Positions 27,756-35,748 of a stretch of DNA of 64,000 bases are shown here, in pieces; position 1 is the first letter of the stretch, and each line of letters begins with the position of its first letter. The DNA comes from Pseudomonas sp. BSw22131. GTDB taxonomy: Bacteria > Pseudomonadota > Gammaproteobacteria > Pseudomonadales > Pseudomonadaceae. The position numbers were made by a program, and so were the translations under genes. The stretch is from the NCBI RefSeq assembly GCF_026810445.1, contig NZ_CP113949.1:5383501-5447500 (forward strand). Reading direction: 5' to 3'. The notes beneath the pieces were generated by a model that saw only the letters and a list, made by a program, of their open reading frames with translations, did not search any database and had not been told where the DNA came from.

Positions 27756-28160
27756 TTACCCCAGAGTCTTGGTGGAAGGAGTGGAGATATCAGCGTCAGG
27801 CTCTTTCTTTTGACCCAGGCGCGTCAGCACCGGCACCAGCAGGAAGGATATGGCGACTGCCAGGGTCCCGGCGATTATCGCCATCGGGCCACCTTTCAAA
27901 GCCCCGTAAACATTCTGCTGCGCCGCCATGGCAACGACGATAGGGATATAGATTGCACTCCAGAACTCCACACCTTGTGCGGTCTTGGTATCCAGGTAAC
28001 CACGTTTGCTCAACCAGCTGCCCAGACCTATCAGAAGCAGCATGGCGATACCCACACCACCGACGTTGGCAGGAACGCCAATCAACTTGCCCAGATACTC
28101 GCCCACTGAAATGCCCACCAGCGTGCAAAAAGCCAGAAAAGCCACACCATAAATAATCAT
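27756..28160 (-). CDS. mdcL: Malonate transporter subunit MdcL
   Basis: 134-residue membrane protein with about four helices, the small partner of MdcM (MadL family). The ATG at 28160 follows TTGAGGATAAAAATA; a TTG 15 bases upstream contains the ribosome site itself and is rejected. It lies 66 bases after mdcH, the only sizeable gap within the operon, suggesting that the transporter pair may be translated independently of the enzyme genes. Confidence 0.9.
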   Translation of the reverse strand: MIIYGVAFLAFCTLVGISVGEYLGKLIGVPANVGGVGIAMLLLIGLGSWLSKRGYLDTKTAQGVEFWSAIYIPIVVAMAAQQNVYGALKGGPMAIIAGTLAVAISFLLVPVLTRLGQKKEPDADISTPSTKTLG

Positions 28161-28226
28161 TATTTTTATCCTCAAATTGCATCGTCGAAGTTGTTGTTTT
28201 TGTGATCTTCGAAAGCAGCAGTCGGT

Positions 28227-29162
28227 CTATGGGTTACGGCGTTCCTCCTCTCGCGACAGCGCGCTCAGCGTATCCAGCCGGGCACCCTGAAAGGCGACTG
28301 CGGACCCTTGTTCAAAAACCCTGCGCGCCAGCCCGGTCAATACAGTACCGGGCGGCAATTCGATCTGTAGGCGCACGCCACGCTCGTAAGCAGTCTGCAC
28401 CGTGCTGCGCCAGTCGACGACGCGGCACATGTTGAATGCCAGGTCGTCACGTAATTTGTCTGCGTTGAGTACCGGCCGCGCCGTGCTCCCACTGAGGTAA
28501 CGGATGGCCGGCACCTGCACCGAAACCTTGCCGAATGCTTCGGCGAGCCGTTGCGCCGGTTCCGCCAGCAACTCGCAATGCGACGGCACGCTGACCGCCA
28601 GGCGTTTGGCCGTCGCGGCGCCTTGTGCCTTGGCCAACGCTGCCACCTGCTCCATCGCCTGTGTGCTGCCCGCGATGACGAACTGGTTGTCAGCGTTGAT
28701 GTTGGCCAGATAAACCGGCGTGCGATGGCTATGGACCTCGCCGATGAGGGTTTCCACAAGCGTCTGATCCAGACCGATCAATGCGCTCATGCCGTAGCCT
28801 TCGGGATAGGCGCTTTGCATCAGTTCGCCGCGTAACGCGACCAGCCTGACGGCGTCGGCAAACCCCAAGGCGCCCGCGATGACCGCAGCCGGATACGCGC
28901 CAATCGACAGACCGCCCACGTAATCGGGCTTACAATCTTGCGCCATCAGCAGGCGTGAACAGGCGACACCTGCAATCAAAAGACAAAGCTGAACCGCGCG
29001 CGTGGATTGCAACGCTTCAGGCGTATCCAGCGCCATGACATCCTCGTTCAGCGCGTCGCTCGCCTCGCGCAGGCATTCGCTGATCAATGGCAGCTCTGGC
29101 AACCCGCGCAGCATGTTCGGTTGTTGTGCGCCCTGGCCGGGATAGACCCAAAAGCTGCTCAT
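28227..29162 (-). CDS. mdcH: Malonyl-CoA:ACP transacylase of malonate decarboxylase
   Basis: 311 residues of the FabD-like acyltransferase fold. FWVYPGQGAQQPNML opens the protein, the nucleophile elbow is GLSIG, and SVPSHCELL holds the catalytic histidine. MdcH loads malonyl onto the dephospho-CoA arm of MdcC when the enzyme is first charged. The ATG at 29162 overlaps the mdcG stop by four bases; upstream in-frame starts lie inside mdcG and are rejected. Confidence 0.93.
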   Translation of the reverse strand: MSSFWVYPGQGAQQPNMLRGLPELPLISECLREASDALNEDVMALDTPEALQSTRAVQLCLLIAGVACSRLLMAQDCKPDYVGGLSIGAYPAAVIAGALGFADAVRLVALRGELMQSAYPEGYGMSALIGLDQTLVETLIGEVHSHRTPVYLANINADNQFVIAGSTQAMEQVAALAKAQGAATAKRLAVSVPSHCELLAEPAQRLAEAFGKVSVQVPAIRYLSGSTARPVLNADKLRDDLAFNMCRVVDWRSTVQTAYERGVRLQIELPPGTVLTGLARRVFEQGSAVAFQGARLDTLSALSREEERRNP

Positions 29163-29794
29163 CCGACTGACTCCAGAACGCGCCATGGGTTTTCCACCAA
29201 CCGCGCGCCGTCTTCTGACTTCAACAGCACTTGGCGCGATTGTCCGGCCCATTCGCGCAACGCCACCGCGCCGCTCGGCGTTTGCAACTGCAGATCGATG
29301 CGGCAACTCGCCTCGTCCAGCGCCTCGATCAACTGAGCAGCCGTGGTGCGATCCATAAAGCGTGACGTTCGCAGGATCAAGTCCAGATCACTCTGCTGAC
29401 GAAGCACCGCAATGCCGCTGGCCAACTCAAACCCTGCGCTGCCGACGACACCCCAAGGCAAGCCGAGCGAGTCCATGAGCGGCCGAATCCGACGCAGCGT
29501 GCTCAGCGCCGGCCAATCGCTGGCGCTGCTGTGGCTCATGCAAGCGGCAAGCTGTTCTGGCTCAACCACCCGCTGGACTTCGCGCAGCGCCATGACTGCC
29601 GCATAACGCTGATCCCGCGACTGGCCGCGCAGGCCCACTGCCACGTAGCCCGCATCAACCCGAGCACGACGCACCACCACCGGATGGCCAAGGCTGACCA
29701 CCTCGACACACCACGACGGCGCATCCTCCGCCAGCGCGGACAACGGCAAGCCCCACAGCAAATCGTGGGGACGCACAGCGACGCGGGCGTTCAT
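29159..29794 (-). CDS. mdcG: Phosphoribosyl-dephospho-CoA transferase
   Basis: 211 residues of the MdcG family. RPHDLLWG at the start and the nucleotidyltransferase-like motif SDLDLILRTS (two acidic residues for metal) in the second half are characteristic. MdcG attaches the 2'-(5''-triphosphoribosyl)-3'-dephospho-CoA made by MdcB to a serine of MdcC, forming the holo acyl carrier protein. The start directly abuts the mdcE stop and the end overlaps mdcH. Confidence 0.93.
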   Translation of the reverse strand: MNARVAVRPHDLLWGLPLSALAEDAPSWCVEVVSLGHPVVVRRARVDAGYVAVGLRGQSRDQRYAAVMALREVQRVVEPEQLAACMSHSSASDWPALSTLRRIRPLMDSLGLPWGVVGSAGFELASGIAVLRQQSDLDLILRTSRFMDRTTAAQLIEALDEASCRIDLQLQTPSGAVALREWAGQSRQVLLKSEDGARLVENPWRVLESVG

Positions 29795-30598
29795 TTACCA
29801 CTGCGCCCGCAACAGCTCGCGCACTTTTGAAGACGCTGCGCGGTTGGATGCGCCCAAGCGACTGCTCAAGTCGTGGGGGGACGATTTGGCGTCGTTGATC
29901 GCAGCGATCAGACAATCACGGACCGATGTCAGGTCAGAAGCGGTCGGCTGTTCGATCTGGCTTACCGACAGCGTCTCCCACAGCAGGCCGAGGCTGGCAT
30001 AGCTTTCGATGTCGTACGCCATGGGCGGCACACTGGCGGCGAGCTTTTCCAGCTCTTCGACGCTGCGAAGGGTCACGCGAGCCGCTGACGCCTTGCCCAT
30101 CGCGTGCACCATGACGCCCGGATCACGCAACGCGATGAGCCGATTGGCCTGATAACCGTGCGCCAGGAATGCGCCGGACATGGCCTTGCCCACCAGCAGC
30201 CCGATCACCGGATGCCCGGCCAGACGAGCGCGGGCATAACTGTCTACTGCGCCGGCAAGTGCCTGATGGATACCGAGCGCTTCCTCGCGGCGACCATACG
30301 CCTGACTCGGCACATCAATGATGGCAATCAAAGCGCGCTTGGTGTCGCTCTGGCTGTCGAGCTCGATGGCGGCATCCACCGCTTTGGCGAGCCCCCAGCC
30401 TTCGAGCATCCCGACTTCGCCGTTTTGCGCGCGCGGGAAGCGATTGTCCGGATCGGCCACGACTGCCAAAAAACGCACTGCCTGCTCGCCGAGCGTGCCG
30501 TCTGCTGCCTTCACGGAAGCCGGCAGCTCCTCGATTTCAGTTGCCTCGTTGCTGAGCGCTTTGAACCAGTTAAGGCCACGGGTTGAATACGTGCTCAT
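29795..30598 (-). CDS. mdcE: Malonate decarboxylase gamma subunit
   Basis: 267 residues of the carboxyltransferase (crotonase-like) fold. IIDVPSQAYGRREEALG and GLLVGKAMSGAFLAHGYQANRLIAL are conserved in MdcE. With MdcD it decarboxylates malonyl-S-ACP to acetyl-S-ACP. It overlaps mdcD by four bases and abuts mdcG. Confidence 0.93.
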   Translation of the reverse strand: MSTYSTRGLNWFKALSNEATEIEELPASVKAADGTLGEQAVRFLAVVADPDNRFPRAQNGEVGMLEGWGLAKAVDAAIELDSQSDTKRALIAIIDVPSQAYGRREEALGIHQALAGAVDSYARARLAGHPVIGLLVGKAMSGAFLAHGYQANRLIALRDPGVMVHAMGKASAARVTLRSVEELEKLAASVPPMAYDIESYASLGLLWETLSVSQIEQPTASDLTSVRDCLIAAINDAKSSPHDLSSRLGASNRAASSKVRELLRAQW

Positions 30599-31446
30599 GA
30601 CGGCTCTCCTTGATACAGATCGCGCACCGTGACGGGATCAATCTGTGGCTCGGTGTTGAGCCGTGCCAGGCGCTGCAGAAACAAGGCGTGCTGTCCGCTG
30701 CGTTCTTTTTCAGGCGTGCCTTTGAGCAGCAGGGCCTGGATTTGCCCGCTGATAGCCTCGATGTCGTCGGCCACGAATGCGTCCACCAGACCACTGGCAA
30801 AACGTTGCTCGCCACCGGTCAGACTCCAGATGAAGGGCCGGTCGCGGGAGTCGTATTCCTCGATACCCGCTTCCTGTTCGATCACTTGCGGGCCGTTCAA
30901 GCCCAGGCGCGCCTCCTGTGTGACCAGCAGATAACTGCACAGCCCGGCCGCAATCGACATCCCGCCAAAGCAACCCACGCTGCCCGCCACCACGCCGATT
31001 ACCGGCTGGTAGCGACGCAGATCGACGATGGCCGCGTGAATCTCGGCAATAGCCGCCAATCCAAGATTAGCTTCCTGCAAGCGCACGCCGCCCGTTTCGA
31101 GCAGCAATACAGCGGCAGTAGGGATACCTTTGCGGTTGTCTTCGGCCGCCAGCTCCAGTGCGCCGGCCATTTTCGCGCCGCCGACCTCGCCCATGCTGCC
31201 GCCCTGAAAGCCGCCTTCGATGGCACAGACCACGACCGGTTTTCCAGCGATAAGACCCTTGGCGACGATCACGCCGTCATCGGCCTGCGGCACCACGCCC
31301 TGCTTTGCAAGCCAGGGCGACATCATGCGATCAAACGGGCCGATCAACTCGCGGAAGCTGCCCTCGTCCAGAACGGCTCGCGCACGCTGCCGGGCGCCGA
31401 GTTCAACGAAGCTGTGTTGCTGTAACAAGCGGGCGCTGTCAGTCAT
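30595..31446 (-). CDS. mdcD: Malonate decarboxylase beta subunit
   Basis: 283 residues of the acyl-CoA carboxyltransferase family. VCAIEGGFQGGSMGEVGGAKMAGALELA and GVVAGSVGCFGGMSIAAGLCSYL are the oxyanion-hole-type glycine-rich segments. It is the catalytic partner of MdcE. The ATG at 31446 overlaps the mdcC end by eight bases; longer in-frame options lie in mdcC. Confidence 0.93.
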   Translation of the reverse strand: MTDSARLLQQHSFVELGARQRARAVLDEGSFRELIGPFDRMMSPWLAKQGVVPQADDGVIVAKGLIAGKPVVVCAIEGGFQGGSMGEVGGAKMAGALELAAEDNRKGIPTAAVLLLETGGVRLQEANLGLAAIAEIHAAIVDLRRYQPVIGVVAGSVGCFGGMSIAAGLCSYLLVTQEARLGLNGPQVIEQEAGIEEYDSRDRPFIWSLTGGEQRFASGLVDAFVADDIEAISGQIQALLLKGTPEKERSGQHALFLQRLARLNTEPQIDPVTVRDLYQGEPS

Positions 31447-31738
31447 GGCCGATCTCCTCGAAACCTTGTTCCAACCGCAAACGCACCACACCTGGCGTCG
31501 CGCCAAAGTCGTGAATATCGATGCTCATCGCGGGCGGGTTCTGACCGTCAAACATGCGTGCGAACAGGTTCTCCCAGCGCGCTGAGCTGCCGTTGACCGA
31601 CGTCACCACCTGGATCGACAACGTACCGGGCTGGCCGGGCTCCAGCAGCACTTCCAGATCACCGGAGCCGACACAGCCCACCAGCGCACGACCTTTGGAC
31701 GGCTGGCCGGCAGGGAATTCAAAAGACAGGGTTTCCAT
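31439..31738 (-). CDS. mdcC: Malonate decarboxylase acyl carrier protein (delta subunit)
   Basis: 99 residues. The attachment serine for the phosphoribosyl-dephospho-CoA arm is S25 in CVGSGDLEVLLEP, the same position as in the well-studied Klebsiella protein. It carries acetyl and malonyl groups between the MdcA and MdcDE active sites. It lies two bases after mdcB and overlaps mdcD. Confidence 0.93.
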   Translation of the reverse strand: METLSFEFPAGQPSKGRALVGCVGSGDLEVLLEPGQPGTLSIQVVTSVNGSSARWENLFARMFDGQNPPAMSIDIHDFGATPGVVRLRLEQGFEEIGHD

Positions 31739-31740
31739 GA

Positions 31741-32631
31741 TCAGACATTCCTCGAAAGGTTGCCGAGCGCAGGCTCAAGGCAGTCGATAAACAGGCACGC
31801 AGCGAGAAGGTCGGCAGCGCCACCGGGCGATGCATTCAGGCTGAGCAGTTGTCGATCCAGTTCATTCAGACAGCGGCGTCCGGCCAGGCTGGCGCTGCCG
31901 CCGGCCTCCAGCACCCGTCGAGCGCCGTTTTGCATGGCCGCCAAGCCCTCTTCGCCGGCGCGGTACAGCACGCAGGTGTCGGAGAGCGTGGTCATGATCG
32001 CCAGCAATGCATCGAGCCGGGCGTTCTGTTCACCGTTGCCGGTGGCGCGACTGCGGTGCAGCTGCGGCAAGCCGAGCTGGATCACCGCCGGAAAGCCCAA
32101 CTGCGCTTGTTCGCGAGCGCCGATCGCGCCGTACTTGCGTGCAACTTCGCTGCCGTGGCTGAGGCGCTGCGACGGCACATTGCGGTCTTCAATCAACGCC
32201 AGTTTTGCAGCCCGCAGGCTCAAACCGCCAGGGGTCAGGTCATCCTCGTCGAGCGCTGCGGCCGCGACCAGTAAACCCAACGCCCAGATCGCGCCACGAT
32301 GCGTATTGACGCCTTGGGTGGTGCGCATCATCGCGGCCTCACCCTCACGGCCAATGCGGCCTACGGCTTCACGCAGCGGCTGACCGATCTCGCGGATCTC
32401 GAGAGCTGCTGCAGCGATTTCCTTGAACGCCGGCCAGAGCGACAGTGCCGACGCGTGCATCAAGCCCACATGCAAATCCTGGTGTGCACCGTTGCTGCGT
32501 CGATCCACCAGCGCAGGTTTAGGCGACAGGTCTGCCTCGTCGATCAGCGCGTCCACCGCCAGATCAGCCAATCGATCAGACAATGACAAGTGCCGGGGTG
32601 GGCTGATGTAAGTGTTGTGTTGAGCGCGCAT
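31741..32631 (-). CDS. mdcB: Triphosphoribosyl-dephospho-CoA synthase
   Basis: 296 residues of the CitG/MdcB family. The run [16 protein letters not shown] near the N-terminus and [17 protein letters not shown] in the middle are signature motifs. It condenses ATP with dephospho-CoA to make the precursor of the MdcC prosthetic group. The ATG at 32631 shares one base with the mdcA stop (TGATG), so translation is coupled. Confidence 0.93.
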   Translation of the reverse strand: MRAQHNTYISPPRHLSLSDRLADLAVDALIDEADLSPKPALVDRRSNGAHQDLHVGLMHASALSLWPAFKEIAAAALEIREIGQPLREAVGRIGREGEAAMMRTTQGVNTHRGAIWALGLLVAAAALDEDDLTPGGLSLRAAKLALIEDRNVPSQRLSHGSEVARKYGAIGAREQAQLGFPAVIQLGLPQLHRSRATGNGEQNARLDALLAIMTTLSDTCVLYRAGEEGLAAMQNGARRVLEAGGSASLAGRRCLNELDRQLLSLNASPGGAADLLAACLFIDCLEPALGNLSRNV

Positions 32632-34322
32632 CACCAACTCCTGAATTTCGCAGGCGGGCTGTACAAACCACCGGACCATTCAACCAGCTCGGCAATGCTC
32701 TTGGCGGCAAGCAGCTCACGGCTGGCGTCGGTGCGCCGGATGCCCAAATCTTCAGGCAGGGCGATCAGCCCTTCCCGCCGCATCCGCGCGGTATCCTTGG
32801 GGTTGTGACGCAGGCCGATGGAGGTGACGCCCGCCACGGCAGCAATCATTTGCTGGCGCTCTTCAAGGCTGCGCGCCTTGTACAGGTAAGCGATGCCTTC
32901 TTCGGTGAGCAAGTGGGTGACGTCGTCGCCGTAGATCATGATCGGCGCCAGCGCCATGCCGCTTTTCTTCGCCACCTCTACCGCGTCGAGGGTTTCAACG
33001 AAGGTCGGCTTGCCGCCCTCCTGGAAGGTTTCGACCATTTGTACGACAAGTTTCTTGCCACGCTCAAGGTAGGCGTCCGGGCCATCGCCGGTCTGCTGGC
33101 GCATGTCGAGCCAGGCAGGCGTTGCGTGACGTCGCCCATGCGGATCGTGGCCCATGTTCGGTGCGCCACCGAAGCCCGCGAGTCGGCCACGGGTGACAGT
33201 GGAAGAGTGGCCGTCGCCGTCCACTTGCAAGGTCGCCCCGATGAACAGGTCCACGGCGTACTGACCCGCCAGCTGGCACATCATCCGGTTGGAGCGCATG
33301 GAGCCATCGCGCCCGGTGAAGAACACATCCGGCCGAGCCGCGATGTAGTTCTCCATGCCCAGCTCGGTGCCAAAACAATGCACGCTTTGGACCCAGCCGC
33401 TTTCGATGGCGGGGATCAATGTCGGGTGAGGATTGAGCGTCCAGTTGCGGCAGATCTTGCCTTTGAGGCCGAGGGATTCACCGTAGGTCGGCAGGATCAG
33501 TTCAATGGCCGCGGTGTTGAAACCGATGCCGTGGTTGAGCGACTGAACGTTGTGTTTTTCGTAGATCCCGCGGATCGCCATCATCGCCATCAGCACGTGT
33601 ACCGGCTTGATATGGCGAGGATCGCGGGTGAACAGCGGTTCGATGTAGAACGGTTTGTCAGCCACCACCACGAAATCGACCCATGAAGCCGGAATATCGA
33701 CGCGAGGCAGATCGCTGACATCGTCGACCAATTCATTGACCTGGACGATAACAATGCCGTCGCTGAACGCAGCCGGCTCGATCAGCGCGGGGGTGTCTTC
33801 GGTGCTGGCGCCGGTGTAGATATTCCCCGCCCTATCCGCCATGAACCCGGCCGACAGCACGACGTTGGGGATAAGGTCCACCAGCAGGCGGGAATAGAGT
33901 TCGATGTAGGTGTGAATCGCCCCGACTTCCAGTAGCCCGTCTTCCAGCAACTGGCTGATGCGAAGACTTTGCGTACCGGCAAAGGAGAAATCCAGCTTGC
34001 GGGCGATGCCGCGTTCGAACAGATCCAGGTGCTCGGCACGCCCGACGCTGGGCATGATCATGTGCAGATCGTGCAGTTTGGCCGGGTCGGCCTTGACCAG
34101 AGACCGAGAAAGGAAATCAGCCTGTTTCTGGTTGTTGCCCTCAAGCACGACGCGATCACCGGGCGCGATCAAGGCTTCGAGCGCCGCGACAATCTTGTCG
34201 GTCGGCAGTACCACGCCATCGGCCAAGGACCGCACGCTCTCGAGTCGGCGCAGTTTTTCGCTGCGACGACGCGACCAGCGCGGGTCGAGTTTCGTTGTTT
34301 TTGTAGTCATGAACGTTGTCAT
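32631..34322 (-). CDS. mdcA: Malonate decarboxylase alpha subunit (acetyl-S-ACP:malonate ACP transferase)
   Basis: 563 residues of the CoA-transferase-like MdcA family. [18 protein letters not shown], the [31 protein letters not shown] region and [22 protein letters not shown] are conserved. It swaps acetyl for malonyl on MdcC, releasing acetate. The ATG at 34322 is preceded by GTGGAGTCAGC; a second ATG 12 bases in is possible. It is the first gene of mdcABCDEGHLM. Confidence 0.93.
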   Translation of the reverse strand: MTTFMTTKTTKLDPRWSRRRSEKLRRLESVRSLADGVVLPTDKIVAALEALIAPGDRVVLEGNNQKQADFLSRSLVKADPAKLHDLHMIMPSVGRAEHLDLFERGIARKLDFSFAGTQSLRISQLLEDGLLEVGAIHTYIELYSRLLVDLIPNVVLSAGFMADRAGNIYTGASTEDTPALIEPAAFSDGIVIVQVNELVDDVSDLPRVDIPASWVDFVVVADKPFYIEPLFTRDPRHIKPVHVLMAMMAIRGIYEKHNVQSLNHGIGFNTAAIELILPTYGESLGLKGKICRNWTLNPHPTLIPAIESGWVQSVHCFGTELGMENYIAARPDVFFTGRDGSMRSNRMMCQLAGQYAVDLFIGATLQVDGDGHSSTVTRGRLAGFGGAPNMGHDPHGRRHATPAWLDMRQQTGDGPDAYLERGKKLVVQMVETFQEGGKPTFVETLDAVEVAKKSGMALAPIMIYGDDVTHLLTEEGIAYLYKARSLEERQQMIAAVAGVTSIGLRHNPKDTARMRREGLIALPEDLGIRRTDASRELLAAKSIAELVEWSGGLYSPPAKFRSW

Positions 34323-34345
34323 GCTGACTCCACGAGTTTCGCTGT

Positions 34346-34421
34346 CGTGGGGCACATTAGGAGCGAAAGGTTGCGTGCATCAATCAAGCAAATAGCCGAA
34401 TCGTTACGGTGAGGGTAACGA
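34346..34421 (-). promoter_or_regulatory. mdc operon promoter with LysR-type (MdcR) binding site
   Basis: On the minus strand TTGATG (34383-34378) and TAATGT (34359-34354) form a -35/-10 pair with an 18-base spacer, giving a start near 34346, 24 bases before the mdcA codon. Upstream, TCGTTAC-N7-GTAACGA (34401-34421) is a perfect seven-base inverted repeat containing T-N11-A. Its centre is near -65, where LysR-type activators normally dock. MdcR is the expected protein. Confidence 0.6.
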
Positions 34422-34472
34422 TAGACGATGCGTCGGGCGTTACTACCTGAAATGCTGCTTCTGCGTAGCAGA

Positions 34473-34505
34473 GTCTATTCGGCTCATTTCGTGAGCCGAA
34501 TAGAC
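34473..34505. repeat. Perfect 14-base inverted repeat between mdcA and the toxin-antitoxin pair
   Basis: GTCTATTCGGCTCA (34473-34486) and its exact reverse complement (34492-34505) are separated by TTTCG; CTTTTAA follows. It could act as a terminator stem or as a mobile or recombination element. A partial extra copy, TCGGCTCATGG, lies at 34513-34523. No gene lies in 34422-34666. Confidence 0.65.
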
Positions 34506-34666
34506 CTTTTAATCGGCTCATGGACCCTCAGGGTGCGGTGTTGAAACAATCTCTATGTAACGCAGCGCGGTTAGTGCCCAAGGGTAAGCTCCTCCCATGT
34601 AAGCCTGGTCGAGCAAGCACTTGAAACTTTACAACCTGAGCAAGAGGAAGGTGCTTTCCTACCGCC

Positions 34667-34681
34667 GTATACAACGTATAC
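34667..34681 (+). promoter_or_regulatory. Palindromic operator of the toxin-antitoxin operon
   Basis: GTATAC-AAC-GTATAC (34667-34681) is both an inverted and a near-direct repeat, 19 bases before the antitoxin start and next to its GGAGG ribosome site. Ribbon-helix-helix antitoxins usually bind such sites to repress their own operon. Confidence 0.55.
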
Positions 34682-34700
34682 ATCAGGATTTGGAGGTTTC

Positions 34701-34949
34701 ATGGCATCGCCAGTGCTGTCGTTTCGAGCAGAGGAAGATTTGGTGGATAAGCTTGATCAGTTGGCATCTGCCACAGACCGAGACCGGCAGTACCATCTAA
34801 AGCGTGCACTCACGAGTTATCTGGAGTCGGAGTCGTGGCATTTGCAAGCGATTGCCGAAGGTATCGCGGATGCCGAAGCGGGTGAAATGACCGACCTGCA
34901 AATCGTAAAAGCCAAGTGGGTAAAGCGTGCTCAAAATAGCGCTGACTGA
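34701..34949 (+). CDS. Ribbon-helix-helix antitoxin (ParD/CopG-like)
   Basis: 82 residues. The N-terminal SPVLSFRAEEDLVDKLDQLASATDRDRQYHLKRALTSYLE pattern is a CopG/RHH DNA-binding domain: a short beta strand followed by two helices. The acidic C-terminal part would wrap the toxin. The start follows GGAGGTTTC. It overlaps the following toxin gene by 23 bases, the usual arrangement of type II modules, and has a palindromic candidate operator just upstream. Confidence 0.85.
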   Translation: MASPVLSFRAEEDLVDKLDQLASATDRDRQYHLKRALTSYLESESWHLQAIAEGIADAEAGEMTDLQIVKAKWVKRAQNSAD

Positions 34950-35214
34950 AAAAGCCCAAAGCGATCTGGACGGAATTCACGAATATTGCGCTTCGGTTGC
35001 TGGAGGTTCTGCAGCCAGCGCAGTGATCCTGCGAATGCTCGAAGTCCTGGAGCAGTTGGGCACATTTAGCGGGATGGGCCACCCCTCGCAGACGCCGGGT
35101 GTAAGAGAGCTGGTTTTTCCACGGCACCCGTTTATTGCCCCTTACCGAGTCAAAAAAAATCAGGTCCAGATTTTAAGAGTTCTGCATCACCGCGCCGAGC
35201 GGACGCTTAGCTAA
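34927..35214 (+). CDS. ParE/RelE-family toxin
   Basis: 95 residues starting with GTG inside the antitoxin gene. KIALTEKAQSDLDGIHEYCA at the N-terminus, GMGHPSQTPGVRELVFPRHPFIAPYRV in the middle and the ending LRVLHHRAE are typical of ParE/RelE-fold proteins. RelE members cleave mRNA on the ribosome and ParE members poison gyrase; the sequence alone favours neither firmly, though the partner antitoxin is ParD-like. The TA pair sits between the mdc and Pil-Chp operons. Confidence 0.85.
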   Translation: MLKIALTEKAQSDLDGIHEYCASVAGGSAASAVILRMLEVLEQLGTFSGMGHPSQTPGVRELVFPRHPFIAPYRVKKNQVQILRVLHHRAERTLS

Positions 35215-35256
35215 CAAGCTCGTGTCGCGCCAGCTCCAGGCAAAATCAGCCGCCTG

Positions 35257-35748
35257 TCAAAGCCCCGGCCCAGCCACCTGCACCACTCCTGAATCAACCA
35301 GCCACTGTTCCAGTCCTACCAGATCGGGGATCTTGGCGACGGTTTCGCCGACCTGCACGGCGGCCAGTTCCAGCGAGTCCAGCGGCACGTCGACGTAGCT
35401 CAATTGGTTGTCGACCTTGCACGAACGTGGAATGCCTTGGGTCAGCAGCGCGATGAACTTCAAATCCGGTCGGCCGCCGAGCGCATTGAGAATCACGATT
35501 CGGGCACGGCCGCCAACCCGTGCGCGGCTGCCACAAGCGGCTTCGAAACTGAGCAGCGGCAGCGTGCGATGGCGCCAGTTGATCGGCCCCAGATACCACT
35601 GCGGCGCGTCCGGGTCGGCCACGCTGTCCTGGTAATCGATCAACTCGGCGACGGCGACATTGGGCAGCAACAAATAACGGTCGCTCAACGGCAGCAAAAG
35701 GCCGGTGAGACTGGTCAGGCGCGCGGTCTGGCTGGTCGTGTCAGACAT
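35257..35748 (-). CDS. chpC: CheW-like chemotaxis adaptor ChpC
   Basis: 163-residue single CheW domain. YLLLPNVAVAELIDYQD and WHL-type segment YLGPINWRHRTLPLLSFE are typical of CheW folds. It probably links a receptor to ChpA in type IV pilus chemosensing. The ATG at 35748 is eight bases from GGAG and overlaps the chpA stop by eight bases; chpB, which separates chpA and chpC in P. aeruginosa, is not here. It is the last gene of the Pil-Chp operon. Confidence 0.85.
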   Translation of the reverse strand: MSDTTSQTARLTSLTGLLLPLSDRYLLLPNVAVAELIDYQDSVADPDAPQWYLGPINWRHRTLPLLSFEAACGSRARVGGRARIVILNALGGRPDLKFIALLTQGIPRSCKVDNQLSYVDVPLDSLELAAVQVGETVAKIPDLVGLEQWLVDSGVVQVAGPGL

